A stretch of 64,000 nt of DNA from Pegea sp. RAD2-039. Lineage: Eukaryota; Chordata; Thaliacea; Salpida; Salpidae. Positions 63,407 through 64,000 of the stretch are shown in pieces (positions within the stretch are counted from its first letter, which is position 1; every line of letters starts with the position of its first letter). Made by a program: the position numbers and the translations under genes. The stretch is taken from the NCBI GenBank assembly GCA_034620365.1, contig JAQGEQ010000186.1, positions 806,001-870,000 on the forward strand, read 5' to 3'. The notes below the pieces were generated by a model that saw only the letters and a list, made by a program, of their open reading frames with translations, was not told the origin of the DNA and made no database searches.

Positions 63407-64000
63407 TTAACAATCAGTAACACTGGTTGGCCAGTCACAGATTTCGAGTTCTTGGTTAAACACCAGACCGGGTGGACAGGTCTGTAAAAGTAAACATAGC
63501 CTCGTTCTTTTCTTATTATCATTAGAAATTAATATTTTTGAAACTATTTAGTAAAAGTTTGAAGTTTTATAAATACAAGTTTGAGATTTTCATACCGAAG
63601 GGCATGGTCTTTGAACATTAGAATCACAATTATAAAACACCGAGCAATCATTTTCATCACGAATTCTTCCTAAGTATCCGTTACATTCATATCCTATAAA
63701 TTTTATATTTATAATTTGAAAACAATGATTTTGTCTTACTTTCGTTGTCAGCACAAGCTGGACCATCTTGACGGCTCATTATTTTCTGAAATTATTATTT
63801 TAAGCCTCAAATGTATAAGCTTCAAATATTGATAAATTTAAAAGTAAAATTGGTAACTAATATCTTTCATCATCAAGTTAAAAATATTAATTAGTTAGTT
63901 CATAGAAACAGATAACAAGTTACTTCAAAACTAGAATAGTAAACAAAGAAATGTTACCGATGCACAAACAACATCATCAGGCCAATTGCAAACTCCAGAC
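63407..64000 (-). CDS. 3' end of a peritrophin-type (CBM14) chitin-binding protein, partial
   Basis: Exons are 64000(open)-63958, 63785-63740, 63693-63596 and 63481-63407, the gene continuing past the right edge. The window edge exon carries the end of one CBM14 domain (GVCNWPDDVVCAS). The remaining exons make a second, complete domain: PACADNERYECNGYLGRI, then DENDCSVFYNC, RPCPSTCPPGLVFN and ICDWPTSVTDC, followed by TAA. The six-cysteine spacing and the CDWP motif are those of chitin-binding type 2 domains. At least two such domains in tandem imply a secreted chitin- or mucus-binding protein; the N-terminus is not visible. Confidence 0.8.

Overview
The window is animal DNA that is strongly AT-rich. 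Its genes are split by short GT-AG introns, mostly about 50-70 nt in the sarcomeric gene. It holds fragments of a CR1/Jockey-type non-LTR retrotransposon (LINE) and a tRNA-derived SINE. A sarcomeric Ig/FN3 gene, an IRAK/Pelle-type death-domain kinase and a peritrophin-type chitin-binding gene place it among bilaterians. Together with MS4A (CD20)-like genes, a tunicate-like invertebrate would fit, but the sequence alone does not fix the species.

Positions 1-46,300 are a tandem, segmentally duplicated gene cluster. Seven copies of one + strand gene (called M1-M7 here) each encode a small four-span membrane protein of MS4A-like layout. It has a 25-aa N-terminal exon, TM1, a variable Tyr/Ser-rich loop, TM2, TM3, TM4 with a juxtamembrane Cys cluster, a cytoplasmic tail of 9-residue repeats (consensus MMQQPQGTV) and a short C-terminal exon. 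M4, M6 and M7 have clean reading frames. M5 has a damaged exon 6 end, M2 a frameshifted tail, and M3 an insertion in exon 2 that may have become an intron. M1 is only a 3' remnant with a stop codon in front of a 42-unit repeat. Three near-identical minus-strand genes (S1-S3) sit downstream of M3, M5 and M7. Each encodes a secreted, basic 214-aa protein from five phase-0 exons behind a TATA box. The block M3-S1-M4-LINE recurs as M5-S2-M6-LINE about 15.66 kb later and starts again as M7-S3.

Spacers between these genes carry 3' fragments of the same LINE, conserved promoter-like elements upstream of each M gene, and decayed coding relics. From 47.4 to 48.3 kb there is a rearranged LINE, with ORF1 on + and the ORF2 end on -.

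From 49.2 kb the sequence changes to ordinary minus-strand genes. These are a 26-exon Ig/FN3 A-band-type protein (49,183-54,625), a 10-exon IRAK-like kinase (57,735-61,962) with a decayed reverse transcriptase in one intron, and the 3' end of a chitin-binding gene running off the right edge (63,407-64,000).

An MS4A-like receptor family alternating with a secreted-protein family looks like a fast-evolving surface/secreted pair. Any immune or cell-recognition role is inference; the nearby IRAK gene is suggestive only.
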